64,000 nucleotides of DNA from Raphanus sativus (taxonomy: Eukaryota; Streptophyta; Magnoliopsida; Brassicales; Brassicaceae), in the NCBI RefSeq assembly GCF_000801105.2, contig NC_079514.1:30429075-30493074 (forward strand), in the 5' to 3' direction. A program made the translations under genes and the position numbers. Shown here piece after piece: positions 1 through 12,016 of the stretch. The first letter of the stretch is position 1. Every line of letters begins with the position of its first letter. The notes below the pieces were generated by a model. The model was given only the letters and a program-made list of their open reading frames with translations, had not been told where the DNA came from and ran no database searches.

Positions 1-189
1 AGTAGTGGTAAAAGTGGTTAGTGTAAACATGAAAAGTGGTACTATGAAAATGGTATTTTTGGCAATTTCTCAAACATGAAAGCAAAAAAGCTATAAACTT
101 TTGATCAAACAAAAAAAAGAGAAATTGCCAAAAATACCATTTTCATAGTACCACTTTTCATATTTACACTAACCACTTTTACCACTACT
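1..189. repeat. Fold-back inverted repeat
   Basis: Bases 1-70 and about 120-189 are reverse complements with a single visible mismatch, separated by a spacer of about 48 bp. The arms contain the phrase AAAAATACCATTTTCATAGT. A degenerate copy of the same phrase occurs near 515-592, ending in GAAAATTCCCCC, which looks like the terminus of a MULE-type MITE. The family is common in Brassica intergenic DNA (recollection). The element probably starts before the window. Confidence 0.7.
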
Positions 190-460
190 TTTAATGAAGG
201 GTTTAGATTTGAAGGTTTATGATTTAGGGTTAAGATTTGATGTTTTAGGGTTTAAGGTATATAGTTTAGGGTTTAGAGTTGAGGATTTAGGGTTTAGAGT
301 TGAGGATTTAGGGTTTATAGTTTAGATTTTAGGGTTTAGGGTTTTGGATATTGAATTTAGGGTATATAGTTTAGGGTTTAGGGTTTAGAGTTGAAGAGTC
401 TGGGTTTAGGGTTTAGAATTGGAGGTTTATGATTTAGAATTTGGGATTAGAATTTTGAAA
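190..460. repeat. Degenerate telomere-like TTTAGGG repeats
   Basis: The stretch contains many spaced copies of TTTAGGGTTTAG-like units, broken by GATTT and GAGTTGA. It is an interstitial telomere-like tract lying between the fold-back arm and the MITE-like end near 590. The degeneracy argues against a true chromosome end or a recent telomere insertion. Confidence 0.7.
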
Positions 461-747
461 AGCATATAAAAACAAAGATATAAGAGTTTTTACCATTTTA
501 ATAAATAAGGTATTTTTGAAAATGTGTCTTTAGTGGTGGTAAAGATGAATAATGGTATCTTTGAAAGTGGTATTTTTGAAAATTCCCCCAAAAAAAACTA
601 TAAACTTGATGTGGGGACTAGCATATAGATAAAACTTTTAGAAAAGCTAGAAAACATAAAAATTGACATTGATCAATTCAACTAATCAAACCATAACCTA
701 TAAAAACTAAAGTTCAATACAGAGTAATTTAAGATCTTTGAAATATA

Positions 748-1007
748 CTCCCTCCGTTTCTTAAAGAGTGTCGTTGTGACATTTTCACACAGATTAAGAA
801 AGTTGTTAAAATATATATAAGTTGTAATTAATTATATCTTTTGGAACAATAATATTTTAGATAAATAAAATTATTTATAAAATCAATGAAGTTTGCAATT
901 AATTTTCAGCTGAAAGTTAGTATAATTTACATTGGAATTGTAAAGTGACACTCTTTGTGTAACAAGAAAATAAGCTCAGGGTGACACTTATTATAAAACA
1001 AAGAGAG
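748..1007. mobile_element. Stowaway-type MITE
   Basis: It starts CTCCCTCCGTTTCTTAAAGA and ends with the inverted counterpart (ACAAAGAGAG), with TA on both sides (746-747 and 1008-1009). CTCCCTCCGT is the classic Stowaway (Tc1/mariner MITE) terminus. There is no coding capacity. It lies downstream of the kinase gene. Confidence 0.85.
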
Positions 1008-1354
1008 TATCTTTTTATTTTATCTATATGATAAAAGTTCGCATCTTTTAAATTTTACTTTTCTCGATTAGACAACCAAAAATAAAACTCTTTTTTCCTG
1101 CAACAAAAGACTCGAAAGATTATGCTTTCTCGAAAACCATTTCCCAACTTCTTGTGTGTTTCTTCAATATCTGAACCTTTATAAACATATAACTGGATAT
1201 GGTCAAATCAACTAATCAAACCATAATCTAACCGCAAACGCAAAACTGTTGCTTAATACAGAGGCTAAAAACAGAAACAAAAGCTAAAAGCCATAAAAAA
1301 AGAAAGAAATTTTTTCATAGAGGAGATGAAATACATGCATCCATACAGTTTTCA

Positions 1355-3264
1355 TCAGAAGAACTCAAACTCTAAATAAGGACCCGATGAAGAATCTGAT
1401 TGTTGTGAATGCTTTTCTTGTTGTTGTTGTTGTTGAACTGATGACGACTTGAGGGTTTCATTTAGTATGGAAAGATCAATAGGTTTCGGTATCTCTGGTG
1501 GGTTTGTGCTTCTGATAAGAGCCCAATTCACATTGTTAAAGAAAGGATGCTGCTTAATCTCCGTAGCACCTTTCTTGAAACCTAACCTCTTCTTAGGATC
1601 TTTAGCAAGCAAACCTCTAATCAAATCCTTAGCTGCAAAACTTATAGACCCTTCCGGAAACTTTAGCGGTTGCCCAACAACGTTGAACAGCGTTTCGCGG
1701 TTGCCGTTACCTTTAAACGGCGTTTTCCCGGTTAACAACTCGTAGAGGAATATACCAAAAGTCCACCAATCAACAGAACTTCCGTGACCATCTCCTCTAA
1801 TGATCTCAGGCGCTAAATACTCGTGAGTCCCCACGAATGACATGGACCGAGCATCCGTTGGCTCGGCTATTAGCATCGGGAGCGAATCCGAACCGCCTTT
1901 ATCGGTTTTGGCCTTTCTTGGTTTACCGTTGAGGAAACGTGGCTTGAAGCACGATGGTTGGATACATGCTATAGGCAATTTGCAAGACGGATCTACTACT
2001 ATGCAAGAAGGTTGGACACAGTAGGAAGCAATGTCACAAGAAGGCTGTGAAGTGGATTGAATCAGCGTAGGACTCGCGAAACTCTGCAAGGAGAGATCGA
2101 AATCCGAAAGCATAATGTGACCGTCTTCTCTCACCATTACGTTCTCTGGCTTCAAATCTCTGTACACTACACCCATCATGTGAAGATACTCCAGCGCAAG
2201 AAGTACTTCAGAAGCATAAAACCTATTAGAAACAGACAAAACAGAGGATCCATTAGAAATGTAAAAAAGGTTTCAAATTCTTAAAAGAGCTAAATAGAAA
2301 CAATCAATCAAATTTGAACAAAAAGAAAAAAAAAGAAACAATCAAATCAATTTGATTTCACTATTAGCCAAGAAAAAGACAAAAATACAATGGATTCAGA
2401 TTCTTACAGCTACACACTAAAAGAAACAAACCAATTTGACTTTACTTTCAGACAAAACCCAAAATCATGACCGCTGACTAGATAAAATAGTAGATCCATG
2501 TTTTCAGACAAAACCCAAAATCATGACCGCTGACTAGATAAAACAGTAGATCCATGTTTTCAGACAGAACCCAAAAAAAAAAAACATAAAACTTTAAAGC
2601 TTAAAAAGCATAGTAACCTGGCGGCTTGCTCGGAGAAATGTTTTCCGGGCTGTTTTTGCCGGAGAATATGAAGATCTCCGCCGCTACAGAACTCCATGAG
2701 AAGACAAGAAAACTTGTCAGTCTCGAAATGGGAGTAAAGGGTCGGCAAGAAAGGATGATCCAGCAAACCGAGAATCTCTCTCTCGGTCTGAGCCCTAACC
2801 AGCTTCTTCCTCCCCATCAACATCCCTCTATCCATCACTTTCATGGCGAAGAAACATCCCATCTCTCTCAGCTCAGCTAAGTACACGCTCCCGATATCTC
2901 CGCACCCCAGCTTCTTCAGCAGCCTGAAATGCCCTAAACCCAGATCCTCGTTCTTGCTGCATTTCACCCTCTGAATCGCGTCCCATCGAGGATCGTTCCC
3001 TTTGTGAGGCTTCGACGGAGAGAAGACCCTTTTGATGAAAGCAGCTTCATTTGTATCGAAAGATTGAGACTTTTCGAGATTGGCTTCGCTGGTCACACTG
3101 TTACTGCTGCTACAGAAACTTAAGCTGACGCTGTTGTTGAGCCTAACGTCTTGAGAGCCATTACTGCTGGGTTTGAAGCTCTCGGATCCAGAAAATGGAC
3201 TACTCGAGTCAGCATTGGAGGAACAATCGTGTGAAGGCTCGAGATTTGGAGTTTGTGTGCTCAT
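1355..3264 (-). CDS. AGC1-type Ser/Thr protein kinase, D6PK-like
   Basis: Two exons, 3264-2618 and 2222-1355, give 504 residues; the 395-bp intron is GT-AG and falls after SEQAA, the usual AGC VIII intron position. Visible motifs are the glycine loop GCGDIGSVY, lysine in FAMKVMD, catalytic [13 protein letters not shown] in place of DFG (a plant AGC VIII hallmark), a Cys-rich insertion (QPSC repeats) before the activation segment, [11 protein letters not shown] and [16 protein letters not shown] Ser-rich N-terminus and poly-Gln near the C-terminus frame the domain, which ends EFEFF, a PIF-like tail. D6PK kinases phosphorylate PIN auxin exporters at the plasma membrane. Exact orthology (D6PK versus D6PKL1-3 or another AGC1 member) cannot be fixed by reading. 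No lesion is seen. Confidence 0.93.
2449..2575. repeat. 56-bp tandem duplication in kinase intron
   Basis: The unit beginning CAGACAAAACCCAAAATCAT repeats with period 56 (starts 2449, 2505, partial at 2561). The two full copies differ at about one base, so the duplication is recent. It lies just inside the kinase intron, close to the 5' splice site at 2617. Confidence 0.85.
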
Positions 3265-3378
3265 GACTAGAGAAGAAGATCGATAAAATGAGAAAGTGGA
3301 GAAGAAGAGAGATGTTTACTTGTAAAGAATCTATTGTGTTGTTGATGGTCAAGGTCATGTGATGTGACTCGAGGTGGT

Positions 3379-3381
<3 letters not shown>

Positions 3382-3438
<57 letters not shown>
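3382..3438. repeat. (GA)n microsatellite upstream of the kinase
   Basis: An uninterrupted AG/GA dinucleotide run of about 57 bp lies 118 bp upstream of the kinase ATG, so it reads as (CT)n on the gene strand. CT-rich tracts are frequent in plant 5' leaders and core promoters. Its length makes it a likely polymorphic marker. Confidence 0.95.
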
Positions 3439-3439
<1 letters not shown>

Positions 3440-3853
3440 GACATTGAGATTGTTGATAAAAATGTATTTAATTTATTTATGAAGGGGGTTTTCAAAATTT
3501 GAAACAGTGGTTTGGTAAACTGTGTATTGAAACTTGAGAGTAATAATAGAGTGATGGTTTTGTTATTGTTAATACTGTTTCTAATGTGGTTAAATATTGC
3601 TGTTAACCCCAATGAAACCATTAGTGGATAATACTCTCGTATCATGTGTCACGGTGAAGATTAAATAAAACAAAATAAACAATTGCCTAGCTATAGTTAT
3701 GTGCTTGTTTGTTTGTTATGTGTACTGATTAAAGTCTCTTTTGAATTGTGGGTCATGTATACCTTCTCAGTTTTCATATAATACACTATGATAAATTGAT
3801 AATTGCTAGATTTTTGATCCGTATCCTCGCGTTGATGTTTGTTTAATTTGTAA

Positions 3854-5085
3854 CTAGATTTTGACCCGCACGCCCGTGCGGGTGTATTTTTTATAAAATA
3901 TGTTGCTATTTATTTTCCATGTCAATATTAGAGTTTGACAAAAAATCCCCAAAAAATTGAACCGATTTCGATCCAAAAAAAGGTATCAAACCCGAACCGA
4001 AATTGATTAAATATCCAAATTGTTCAAAATTTTGGTATTTAAAGAATTGAAACCGAATCCGATTTGAATCGAAGTATTTCAGATACCTGTGTATTCGAAA
4101 TTGATGTATATACTTATATATATTTTTTAGATTTAATGTATTTAAAAACATTCATAATATATATGATACTTTTAAGTTGGTTTAAATAATTGATAATATA
4201 TATATATAATCATATGTAAATATCTAAAATTGTTAAAGTATACTCAAAAAACCAAAAATATTTAAAATAATTATTGATTCTCTATCCAAATATTCAAATC
4301 AAACCAATTTATATGTTAAGTTCAGGTGTTCTGACATATGTTATTCAAATTATATGTATTATATTATTTTTTATATATTTTGAGAAATTTAAAGTATATA
4401 ATGAATTTTAAAGTTGTTTAAATGGGTTATCTGAACCCGAATAAACCCACAAAGATCCGAATCGAATTCGAACCAAAATTTATAAATACCCGAATGAGAC
4501 TGAAATATTTGACCCCTGAAACCCGAAACCCAAACATACCCAAATATTTGACGTCCACCTCTAATTCACGATCTATTTTTTCCTTTAAAACAGAGTACAC
4601 ATATAATTAATAGTATTTTATACGTACTATCATATAAATAATCATATATATTATATTTTAAAAATTTAATGTGAAATAAAAAAATCATAATTTAAGTTGG
4701 TATATGAAATTTGACTTTTATTGTATTTTTCTTATATATATTCAAAACATTTTTCAATAATGGTTATTGGAAAATATTTTAGTAAAAATAAAATTTGAAT
4801 ATATGTATATGTTGAATTAGTTTTTGATATACATCAACTTTAAATTATTATTTTGATTTCAAATATATACATATATATATATATATATATGTTTAAATTT
4901 TTTATGATTATTTTAGAAACCTCTTTTTTCTAAAGAAACCTCTTTTTTTTTAAACTATAATTTGTGTTTCCAAACAAACCTATTTTTAAAAATTGCTATC
5001 CAAATTCCCAAATAAACATCTTTTTAAAATTGTTGTTCATATTTCCAAACAGATTCAATTTGTAATTCAGTTTTAGTAATATAGT
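3854..5085 (-). mobile_element. Non-autonomous Helitron, minus orientation
   Basis: On the minus strand the 3' end reads a GC-rich hairpin (ACCCGCACGGGCGTGCGGGT) followed by CAAAATCTAG and then T, the Helitron 3' signature (hairpin, CTAG, insertion between A and T). A plausible but one-base-off 5' end (ACTATATTACTAAAACTG on the minus strand) lies at 5085. No Rep/helicase ORF is present. The 3' end is solid; the 5' boundary is tentative. Confidence 0.65.
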
Positions 5086-6541
5086 TGTTTGTTTTGTACA
5101 ATATGGTAGAATAATTTGAGATCTGTTTTTAATTCTAGGTATGACTCAAATAATAATTGTTGTCAATTATATAGGTAATGGACTTCGATGTTGACAGAAA
5201 CAAAAGTAATGGGCTTCAAAAATACTTAAGAGTGAAGGCCAGCCCGAGTGATTAATGTTAAGAGTGTCAATTTAATTAGGCATGTATAACTAAGTTATAA
5301 AACGACTGTGTATTATGTTTAGGCCAATGGCATTTCAATGTAAATATTGTGGAAAAATTATGGTTAAATCTTATTTATACTCCAGTTTTAATAGTTTAGA
5401 TAGTTTTATTTATAACTGATGGACGGTCTTTAACTGTTTGTTTATTTGTTAATTATTCATATACAATTGTAGTTGGATATTAAATCAATCAAAATAATAT
5501 ATTGTGGTAATTTGAGGAACAAATATATAAAAATATGATATTGTATTTCAAACTGTATAATACGTTTATTTTTATGATCTAATTAGTCTTGTTTCTTAGT
5601 ACTGTTCGGTTCCATGGGCATGGCTATTGACTTTGTGATTACAAAGGATATACTGGAAATGGACTGGTTTCTGGTGTAATCAAGGTAGAAGCAAATAACT
5701 GAAAGAATTACAAACATTTTTATATATTAAAATGAAAAATATAGATTTCGGTTTATGGTTGCTTGTTTCCATTGGTTTATGATGGGTTAGTTGTCGTTTG
5801 TTTATGACTGAATCAATTATAAATTTATTAAGAATTTTCATGCACGGTGTATACAAATAAAAGCCGTGTATACAAATAAAAGCTCTACCTCGAATTTGAG
5901 TAATATAACAGTTTTTTGAAGAAAAAAAAAATAAAAAACTTTAAAATTTTAATTATATTTAACTAAAATTTTGTGAATTTTAAATTTTTATTATTTGTCT
6001 ACAATATTTAATTTTGAATTTAAATATAATTATATATAAAACTAAGATAACATAAATAATTTAAATTTAAATATATATTTATGATATATCTGTATATTTT
6101 AAAATTATAACCTTAGAATTTTTTTATCTATTTTTAGGTTAGAAAATATTAAATCAAATTTATAATATTAAGGTAAAATTTTGTTATGTATATAACAATA
6201 AAAACGTAAAACTAAATAATATTTTTAAACTTTATAGTTGTTACAAAAAAAAAATTCTAATATTTATAGATACTGAAAAGAGACTAATGGTATTGAAATT
6301 AGAAAAATATAAATCAAAAAATTAATGCATAAAATTTTGAGGAATTGTTATAATAAAAAAATTATATAGTTATAAAAAATTAGAATTTAAATAATATTTG
6401 AAGATGTAAATATTGTTATATTTATACTATTATATTATTTATTGTTATTACTATTTTTAAAAAAATACCAAAAATATAAATTAATATTAAATATAAATAT
6501 CAATTTCATAATTTATTTTGAAACTATATCATAATTTTTAA
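5086..6541. other. AT-rich intergenic, no gene seen
   Basis: The stretch is very AT-rich with no coding signal. A 20-bp tandem duplication (GTGTATACAAATAAAAGC twice) occurs near 5849-5883. Short AT runs dominate 5900-6500, consistent with old decayed transposon DNA. Confidence 0.6.
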
Positions 6542-7463
6542 CTAGATTTTGACCCGCCCAACCGGGCGGGTATTTATTTTATGTTTTAGTTTTTATTTAT
6601 AAATGATATATTTGTTATTTAAACATAAATTTAAATTGAAAATTAACATTTGTAGTTATAATAAAAACTAAAAGTTTAAAAAAATATTTTGATATAAATT
6701 TTAAATTCCTAATTAAAATAATATAGAGATGGGTCACAATTTTTTCTAACTCCAAAATCTTAGCATTATTAATAAAAAAAAATAATTTACAAATAAATAA
6801 AATATATAAACATATTTGAAATTAAAATAAATTTGTTAAAAAAAAAATCTTACGCCATTGTTGTTTATTTCTATAGTTTGACCCGTGGCCGTATAAATAT
6901 TTGCTTTCACTTCAGTTTTTTTCTTTGTTCTAATGATAATATATATATGTGTGTAAATTAATATGTATTACATAATTGTTAGTATAACATTTTAAAACAA
7001 AAATTTTATTTATTACTTTAAATAATTATATTATGTGATTTTAATCGTCTATTATATCACAGTGTATCATATAAAAATCTATTATTTATAACTAATTGGA
7101 CTTATATTATAAAAGTGTTATACTAACAATTTATAAATAAAATATTTTATATTTTATTTATATGATATATAAATTTATTTTGATGTGTGATTTTATTTTA
7201 TTATTTTTATTAATAAATATTGAAAAATATTTAATGTTAACAAAAAATCTATAAGAAATTTTATTTTGGTTAAGATTCATTCTATTAAAGAAATCTATTA
7301 TTTAAATTAGGAAAATATATTAAATACTTAAATCTATCATTTAAATAAGGAAAATATAAAATTCTCTACTATCTTTGTTACCAAACAAAATTTAATTTTT
7401 TTAAAGACTCCTATCTCTATTACTAAACAAAAGCTTAAAGTATTTCTACCTTAATAAGATAGA
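6542..7463 (-). mobile_element. Non-autonomous Helitron, minus orientation
   Basis: On the minus strand it begins TCTATCTTATTAAGGTAGAA at 7463, preceded by A, and ends with the hairpin ACCCGCCCGGTTGGGCGGGT plus CAAAATCTAG at 6542, followed by T. These are canonical Helitron termini with A/T flanks and no target duplication. Length is 922 bp, with no protein-coding content. Confidence 0.85.
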
Positions 7464-7870
7464 TATGTTGTATCATTATTTTTCTTTTAAAAAACGTGAT
7501 GATGACTTATAACATACTATTACTTCTCAAATAATCTACAGAAGATTTCGTCGGCCACCTTCTCCTCTGATAAACCGATCGAATGTTCTGTCGATAGGAA
7601 TACTAGTTGAAAATCGTGAAGATTTATTACTAATATTTTATGGTCCGGATTCATGACTTTCTTGTATCAGTTACAAAGAGACCGATCAACAAGTGATAAA
7701 TCTGTTTTTTCAAAATAAAAAGTGAGATCTCTTGGTATATATCATGTTTAACTTTAAGACAAGTAGTTTGTTTTTCTTTTTCTTTTGACGATAAATAACT
7801 AAATAAAAGGTTTACCCTATCCAGTATGAATAGAGTATATAAACGGGTGAATGTTAATAGTTCGGTTATA

Positions 7871-8128
7871 CTCTCTCTCTATGTTTCATACTAAGTGTTA
7901 TTCTAACACTTTTTTACTTATTACACAAAAAGTATTACATTCAATACAAATTATATTTATTTTCAGCTGAAAATTAATTGTAAATTACATTATTGTATAA
8001 ATAATTTTATTTATCTCAAATACTATTGGTCAGAGAGATGTAATTAATGACAACTTACATATATTTTTATCACTTTTTTAATCTGTGTAGAAAATGTCAA
8101 AGTGACACTTATATAGAAACAGAGGGAA
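7871..8128. mobile_element. Stowaway-type MITE
   Basis: It starts CTCTCTCTATGTTTCATACT and ends TAGAAACAGAGGGAA, flanked by TA. The subterminal AAGTGT/GACACTT pairs match those of the MITEs at 748 and 31389, so the three are relatives, possibly in differing orientation. Confidence 0.8.
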
Positions 8129-8498
8129 TACGTAGTAAATGCCGGACACTTATAGCAATATTAAAGGGGTGTGTAAATGACAAAATTATCATTAATGGAA
8201 GATTTAGGTTTTAAATAAAAATGATTGACAAAAATTGTAATGTTAAATTATTTTTTTGTATTTTAATATGTAAAATACTATATTTAACTTTTTCAAATAT
8301 GAAAACACATAAAACATGAAATGTAGTACAATTTAATGATAAGCATAATAATGAATTAGAATTTTAGATAAATTAAGTGATGAATAAACAGAGAAAGAGA
8401 GAAAATAGAGTTTAAGGAAAAAAACAAGAGTAGTTTTAGGAAAGTGTATTCAATTGAGAGTTTTAGGTGATTTTTATTAAAATGACAAATTCATTATT

Positions 8499-8892
8499 GG
8501 GGGCGATGAATCTCCGATGTAGCCTATCTCCTTTACATGCAGAATGTGAAGCGCTGATTTGGGCAATGGAGTGCATGAAGATCCTGCAGTTCTCAGATGT
8601 AGTTTTTGCAACTGATTGTTCTCAACTGGTGAAGATGGTGTCCTCACCTGAAGAATGGCCAGCTTTTACTACGCACATGGAAGAATTTAGCCACAGTAAG
8701 ATTTTCTTCCCTAATTTCACTATCCGACATATTCCAAGGACGCTGAACACAATGGCGGACAAGCTTGCACACGGGGCAAGGTGTTCACCTTCAGCTATGT
8801 TATATGTGGATTCGATACCTCCGGTTTGGCTTTCTGAACCGGTGGAGTTACGTTAGAATAGTATATTGTTGTCAAAAAAAAAAAAAAAAAAA
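8499..8892 (+). mobile_element. 5'-truncated LINE fragment with RNase H-like domain
   Basis: An ORF (about 8507-8856) encodes a plant RNase H-like (RVT_3) domain: SPLHAECEALIWAMECMK, FATDCSQLVKMV and FTIRHIPRTLNTMADKLA. It is followed by TATTGTTGTC and a run of about 18 A. The 15-bp sequence GACAAATTCATTATT lies immediately on both sides (8484-8498 and 8893-8907), a perfect target-site duplication. Poly(A), the duplication and loss of everything upstream of the C-terminal RNase H domain mark a 5'-truncated LINE. A retroposed cellular RNase H-like cDNA is the alternative. The ATG of the longer ORF lies in flanking DNA and is not meaningful. Confidence 0.88.
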
Positions 8893-9658
8893 GACAAATT
8901 CATTATTATTTAAACATAAATTTTAAAAACTTATTTAAAATCCAGTGTTATTGAACTTGAGATTCTATAAAATACTTTGAAGTCCATTATTATTAAAAAT
9001 ATTTTAAGTTATGGAGTTTTCAAGTGATTTTAAATTGTTTAGGTAGATTTTTTAGTTGAAAAGAAAAATAAAATTAAAGCTTTTGATTTTAGGTGATATT
9101 TTGGAGTGATTTAACAGAAATCATTTTAATCAGTACAATTATTTGAAATCATCTAAGACCATTTTTAAAATCAATTCACCTCATATTTTATATCGAATAC
9201 ACCCCCTTAGACTTGTATAACATTAACCTTATTTAAAAGACAACTAGATTTTGATCCGCGCTTGGAAGCGCATAATATTTTACCATGAAAAATTTCACTA
9301 AGAATATAACAAATATTTTGGTAATTTTAAAGAGTGTGTTTAGAATATTTTTGCATTTAAATCAGTGTTTTTTAATTCAACCCGATTGTGATTATACCGG
9401 TTAATCCGGAGATCTAACAATTCAATTTAAGTTTTTAAAATATTCATATTAAAAAAAATCATTAAATCCGAGACTAACCGATTGAACTGTTGGATAACCG
9501 ATATGTAATCTAATTTGATTTAAATTATAATAGTTTCATAATTTGTAATCTTATAATCCAAATTTTAAGGTTTATTATTTTGCAATTTATAAAATTATGA
9601 CGTTTCTACAAAACTTTAAGAGAAATGATAGATATAAAATAATTAAGATTAATTATTG

Positions 9659-9729
9659 TATTGTTTGGAAACATTGATAGTAGTATAAAAAATATATTGT
9701 TTGGAAACATTGATAGTAGTATAAAGAAA
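9659..9729. repeat. 36-bp minisatellite split by a Helitron
   Basis: The unit TATTGTTTGGAAACATTGAT... repeats with period 36 at 9659 and 9695. A third copy (three visible mismatches in its first 32 bases) is at 11061-11096, on the far side of the nested Helitron. Removing the Helitron brings the three copies back into register, which supports the insertion boundaries. Confidence 0.85.
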
Positions 9730-11054
9730 TCCCCTATATATTAATCCTGGAACATTGCAACATTGTTTGATAGCCACGTGTCATCACGAAAATTATTTTT
9801 AGGATTGTTAGAGAAATAAGTTGGTCCATCTACACATATATTATAGTTTTTATTAAATAACTATTAAATCAATTATTAATATACAAAAGAATATTCTCTA
9901 TTGTTTCCTTAAATAAAAGCTACGGAACTTCCTAATATGATTGACATATATATCACCATTAATGATTATGAATAAAAAAGATTTGATAATAATTTTTTAT
10001 CCTATATACTTTTCGTTTAATTTTATTTGTTAAAATAAAGCATATAATAAAAAAATTATATTTTTTTTATATGTTGTATTTCGAATTTTTTAAAACGATT
10101 ATAAATTACTAAAAATGGTACAAGCCTCACATTGAAAATTTTGTGATCAATGGTAACTTTTTTTCAGTTCAGCCTATCGTTTTTAATGGGTCTTGAACAT
10201 TTTTAATGATTAACTAAATAAATCACGTACATAAAAGAAAGTGTTTTGGTTTAAAAATTGTTGCATACCCAAAATCAGTATGAACCATCGTCACTTTCAT
10301 TTAAAATTTGGTTACAATAAAAAATATATGGTTGGGAAAAAAATCCGAATCCAAATAACCGAACCAAATCCAATCTAGAAAATAGTATAGAACTTTAATC
10401 AATTTGGTTAGATATCTGAACATGTTTAAAATTTTGGTATCTAAAAACCAGAACCGAATCCGATTCATACCAAAATATTTTGGGTATCCGAGTATATTCG
10501 AACCAAAATTATATACTTAAATATATTATTTAAAAATTAATATCTAAAAGAAATATACAAAATACTTAAGATGTTTTTAAATTGTCCAAAATATTTAGAA
10601 ATATATAAAAATAGTAAAAAATATATATTTAAAATAACTAAACATTACTCAAAATACCAAAATACTGAAAATATCTATTCATTTTCTATCCAAATATTTA
10701 AGTTAAACCAATTTTTATGTTAAATTTAAGTATTTTTGTATACATTATTCAAATTTATATGTAACATATTATTTTTATTTTTATGTTTTGAGAAATTTAA
10801 AGTATATATGAACTTTAAGTTTTTAAAAAAATAAATGGGTTATCTGAATCTAAGACCAAACTGAACATATAAAGATTCAAACCAAATTTGCAAAGATCTA
10901 AACCGAACCTAACCAAACCAAATGATACCTACCCACATGTCATCCCTAATCAAATGTAAAAAAAATTATTGATAACAAAAAAAATATATTATTTATTTAG
11001 ATACAACATATTTAAAAAAAGTTCACTCCGCGCAAGACGCGGGTTATCATCTAG
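9730..11054 (+). mobile_element. Nested non-autonomous Helitron, plus orientation
   Basis: It begins TCCCCTATATATTAATCCTG at 9730 (preceded by A) and ends with a short GC hairpin (CCGCGCAAGACGCGG) plus TTATCATCTAG at 11054 (followed by T). The body contains AACCGAATCCGA-type sequence also seen in the element at 3854-5085, in the same plus-strand direction. No Rep/helicase coding is present. Confidence 0.82.
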
Positions 11055-11210
11055 TAAGTATATTGTTTGAAAACATGGATAATAGTATAAAGAAATGAAC
11101 ATTAATAATTTAATGTAAGTTTAATTATAAAGTATAAAAGTGTATTTAATTTAAAAACTTACAAAATAAATGTTAGGTCTGGCAGAATGTTTCTGTTTTA
11201 ATAAGATAGA

Positions 11211-11916
11211 TTACCAATACCAGTCTGGACCTCTATTAGTTTGCTGAGTTTCAACGTCTTTTGTGATGTCTCTTTATTCCCTTGTAATAAAAAATTGCAA
11301 GGCAGACAAAAATAAACAGCAAACCTTGATGATTATTTTATTTTGGAAATTGATTTACATTTTTTATTTGTGTCTTAGAGAATTTCTAGTATAAAACTAT
11401 TTCTCAAAAGTAATTCTATACTGGAAATAAGTTTTACTCTAACTCTATTCTATTTTGTAGTGTCAAACAGTATAATGAACAAACAAAAAAATTATTATTT
11501 TGTTACGGAGTAAGTCAATGTTATTTTAGTAACAAAATATAGTTCAATAAATTTTGTTATAATTTTTTTAAAAAATAGAGTGGAATTGAAAATACTCTTA
11601 CATCAATTAAAAAAAAAATGAAAATACTCTTACAAAATATTTGGTAAAGCTGGATCAGTCGCCTTGGTTTAGTGATCATAGAATTATGTTACATTGTAGT
11701 TTCTTAAAGGAGACAATTATCTTGATCAAATCAAAATCATAAGAATTTGAAAGAAATTGTATTGGCATTTTCTGAAGATGGGAATAATATATGGTTGGGC
11801 AAACGGATGTTTATAACACTTAACTGTACATATACAAAGCACCATTAAAACATACAACAAATACATAATGAACCTCAAAGATATGAAATACTATGCTAAT
11901 TTATAATCGAGATAAG
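11211..11916. other. Intergenic, AT-rich
   Basis: No gene was found. It contains one poly(A) insertion scar (11587-11634, separate entry) and ends at the assembly gap. Confidence 0.6.
11587..11634 (+). mobile_element. Ultra-short poly(A) retroposition scar
   Basis: The 16-bp sequence TGAAAATACTCTTACA is directly repeated (11587-11602 and 11619-11634) around a 16-bp insert, TCAATT followed by A10. A perfect long direct repeat around a poly(A) tract is the signature of LINE-machinery insertion, here with almost no payload. Confidence 0.75.
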
Positions 11917-12016
11917 NNNNNNNNNNNNNNNNNNNNNNNNNNNNNNNNNNNNNNNNNNNNNNNNNNNNNNNNNNNNNNNNNNNNNNNNNNNNNNNNNNNN
12001 NNNNNNNNNNNNNNNN
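11917..12016. other. Assembly gap (100 N)
   Basis: Exactly 100 N, a conventional gap of unknown size. Comparison with the sister MULE at 39272-46957 predicts that about 245 bp of the left MULE terminus is missing here. Confidence 0.98.

Larger units (their letters stand above)
9244..11210 (-). mobile_element. Helitron (outer), minus orientation, interrupted
   Basis: The minus-strand 5' end TCTATCTTATTAAAACAGAA is at 11210, preceded by A. The 3' end is a hairpin (TGCGCTTCCAAGCGCGGATC) plus AAAATCTAG at 9244, followed by T. A second Helitron of opposite orientation occupies 9730-11054, leaving about 640 bp of the outer element. Confidence 0.75.

Noticed and set aside
3355..3645. Open frame with a long SLSLSL tract
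   Set aside because: Translation of the (GA)n microsatellite and AT-rich flank.
8467..8498. ATG of the RNase H-like frame at 8467 as a real start
   Set aside because: It lies in the pre-insertion DNA and the target duplication, upstream of the LINE fragment.
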